Assembly (NCBI GenBank): GCA_023053545.1
Contig: JAKZAN010000005.1
Span: forward strand, 12,586,001-12,650,000
Source: Lepidurus packardi
Lineage: Eukaryota; Arthropoda; Branchiopoda; Notostraca; Triopsidae
Length of the DNA stretch: 64,000 nt
Direction: 5' to 3'
Made by a program: the position numbers and the translations under genes. Positions 62,619-64,000 of this stretch are shown here, in pieces (the stretch's first letter is position 1; every line of letters starts with the position of its first letter). A model generated the notes under the pieces. That model was given only the letters and a program-made list of their open reading frames with translations. It made no database searches and was not told the origin of the DNA.

Positions 62619-63856
62619 GCTTCAAGTCTTGATAAAATGCCTTCCATTCGCAAAAAAGTGGCTGGTTTCATTCGCCAATTGTCCAATCCTGGCACCAATG
62701 AGGGAGAAAGCCCTGATTTGGTGATTCCCAAGTCACCTGGTCCTGAATCAGGTTGTTTTATCCAACGCTATTTAAGTGGGTAAGCATGGCGTTCCTTAAT
62801 TACAGAATTATCCTTTAAAAATTGGTTTAAAACCGAGTCGTAGAAGGCTTTGAGCTCTTCCTTTCTTTGTTTAGTTTTGAGCCGTCACATGCGAACTCAA
62901 AAAGGAGATAGGGAGTTGTCCCCAGTCCGTTTACTCGTGGGTGTGACTCATCAACTTTCTTTTTTTGGCTCGTTTAAGTATTGATTTCCTGACATGCTAA
63001 CGCGTTTCGCACCGTAACTCCCATTCATGACTGTCTCAACTCGCATGCTTTGAATGCGTGATACTTACGTGGGATTTGAGAGCTTCCCAACATTCAGGAC
63101 GTCAGAAATCTTTTTTTTATTCGACTCGTTTGGATACTTTCATCAAACATTGAGTTATTATCAAACCTTGAGTTATTTCAGCAAACTAGTGACAAGCTTT
63201 GGAAATTCAAGGGCTATACTCAATCAATTCAATTACACTTTGTAATTAAAGCCCGATTAAAGCCAGTCAAGGACCAAAACCAACTGTTAATCGTACCGGA
63301 GAAATGTCATTAATTTCTCAGAAATTAATTAAGAGTTAATAATTCTTAAGAGCGATAAGTAATGAATTAAGAGCGATTCATTACGGTCGTTAGTTTGAGT
63401 AAGTTCTAACTTTTGTGAATAGTAGGAATGAAATAAGAAAATAAGACCGAAGTTAATGCAGTATTACTTGTAATTTTAACGAAAGTAAATTTAGTTAATT
63501 GTGAAAAGAAAATGAGTTAATGAATGTTTAATTTTAACGGAATTTGTAGAAAGAGGCAAGGGTCGTATTTTAAAGTGTTTTTCAAACGTTGTTTTGTAGG
63601 GACATTCAACGGTCGCAACCGGAAATTCTACACGGAAGAACCGGACAGGATTTACCGTGTTTACGATTGATGCGGTTCCGTCCGGAGATTATGGCCGCGT
63701 GCACAGGACCCGATGGGGGTTTACTCACCGTCAATGTGCGGCAGCGCCATGTGTCCATTGACGACCCGGATGTGGGCTTTATTGACAGCGACGAGGAAAG
63801 TTTAGCGACGACGACGCGGAATCGCCGGAGTCGCATGCTGGATCCCGATCTGCCAG
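62619..63856 (+). CDS. Unrecognised protein, two exons seen, continues past the window
   Basis: Exons 62619-62779 and 63600-63856 join in phase 2 (GG + G). The first has acceptor CACCTGGCAG and donor GTAAGC; the second has acceptor TTTTGTAG and donor GTGAGT. The reading frame gives ASSLDK, then MPSIRKKVAGFIRQLSNPG, SPDLVIPKSPGPESG, DIQRSQPEILHGR, CLRLMRFRPEIMAACTGPDG and VSIDDPDVGFIDSDEES, ending RSRMLDPDLP. The acidic and basic patches and good splice sites look like a real gene, but I do not recognise the family. ATG at 62637 could be the start, or coding may enter from upstream in phase 0. It runs opposite to lab and pb, at a place where Hox3 might be expected in an arthropod cluster. Confidence 0.65.
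62780..63599 (+). other. Intron of the right-edge gene
   Basis: 820 bp of AT-rich sequence between a GTAAGC donor and a TTTTGTAG acceptor, with no independent feature recognised. A small open frame at 63054-63245 is probably accidental. Confidence 0.6.
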
Positions 63857-64000
63857 GTGAGTCAATCCTTTTCTCTCCCTTGAATCATTTCCTATCACTC
63901 TTTGTCTTTCATCTACCGAGTCCGGTCATAAATTTCTCCGTGTCGAGTCCCACAAAATAAAAAAAAATTGAATGAATAGGTTCCAAATTTCACTGTGTCG
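63857..64000 (+). other. Start of the next intron, cut by the window edge
   Basis: Begins with a consensus GTGAGT donor after CTGCCAG. No further exon is seen before the window ends. Confidence 0.55.

Overview
This is a eukaryotic, animal window and almost certainly arthropod. It holds the anterior end of a Hox cluster, labial (lab) and proboscipedia (pb), with the CNC-type bZIP gene cap'n'collar (cnc) beside it and the start of a fourth, unrecognised gene at the right edge. The pb linker (YPWM, then KEKKTSRK, then a homeodomain entering with LPRRLRT), the lab homeodomain and the CNC-bZIP domain all read as pancrustacean. Many 55-90 bp introns, AT-rich intergenic DNA and a compact lab-pb spacing suggest a crustacean, possibly a branchiopod such as a water flea, but the species is an inference.

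Layout. (1) 1-5358 is repeat-rich upstream or intron DNA: a 306-bp tandem duplication, a 21-bp minisatellite, a poly-C run and an AT-rich minisatellite of about 118 bp that runs into a splice acceptor. (2) 5359-9026 (+) holds ten cnc exons whose phases all join and sum to exactly 669 codons including the stop. (3) 9027-14718 is the convergent cnc/lab intergenic region, with a decayed duplicate of a cnc exon, a tRNA-Tyr-like relic and strong inverted repeats. (4) 14719-21270 (-) is lab, two exons around a 5.1-kb intron. (5) 21271-35993 is the lab-pb intergenic region. (6) 35994-49490 (-) is pb, two exons around an 11.3-kb intron. (7) 49491-62618 is noncoding upstream DNA with several repeat families. 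(8) 62619-63856 (+) holds two exons of an unrecognised gene that continues past the window.

How the genes relate. lab and pb are transcribed in the same direction, as expected for Hox1 and Hox2 in an intact cluster. Both are split by a phase-1 intron between the hexapeptide and the homeodomain. cnc lies on the opposite strand just 3' of lab. In vertebrates the CNC-family genes NFE2, NFE2L1, NFE2L2 and NFE2L3 are each linked to one of the four HOX clusters, so this neighbourhood looks like a retained ancestral linkage. It is the most biologically meaningful feature of the window. I see no Hox3/zen homeobox in the 14.5 kb upstream of pb; an opposite-strand gene begins there instead.

I found no clear autonomous transposon, CRISPR array or rRNA. 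I recognised no Hox-cluster microRNA, although short RNAs cannot be excluded by eye.
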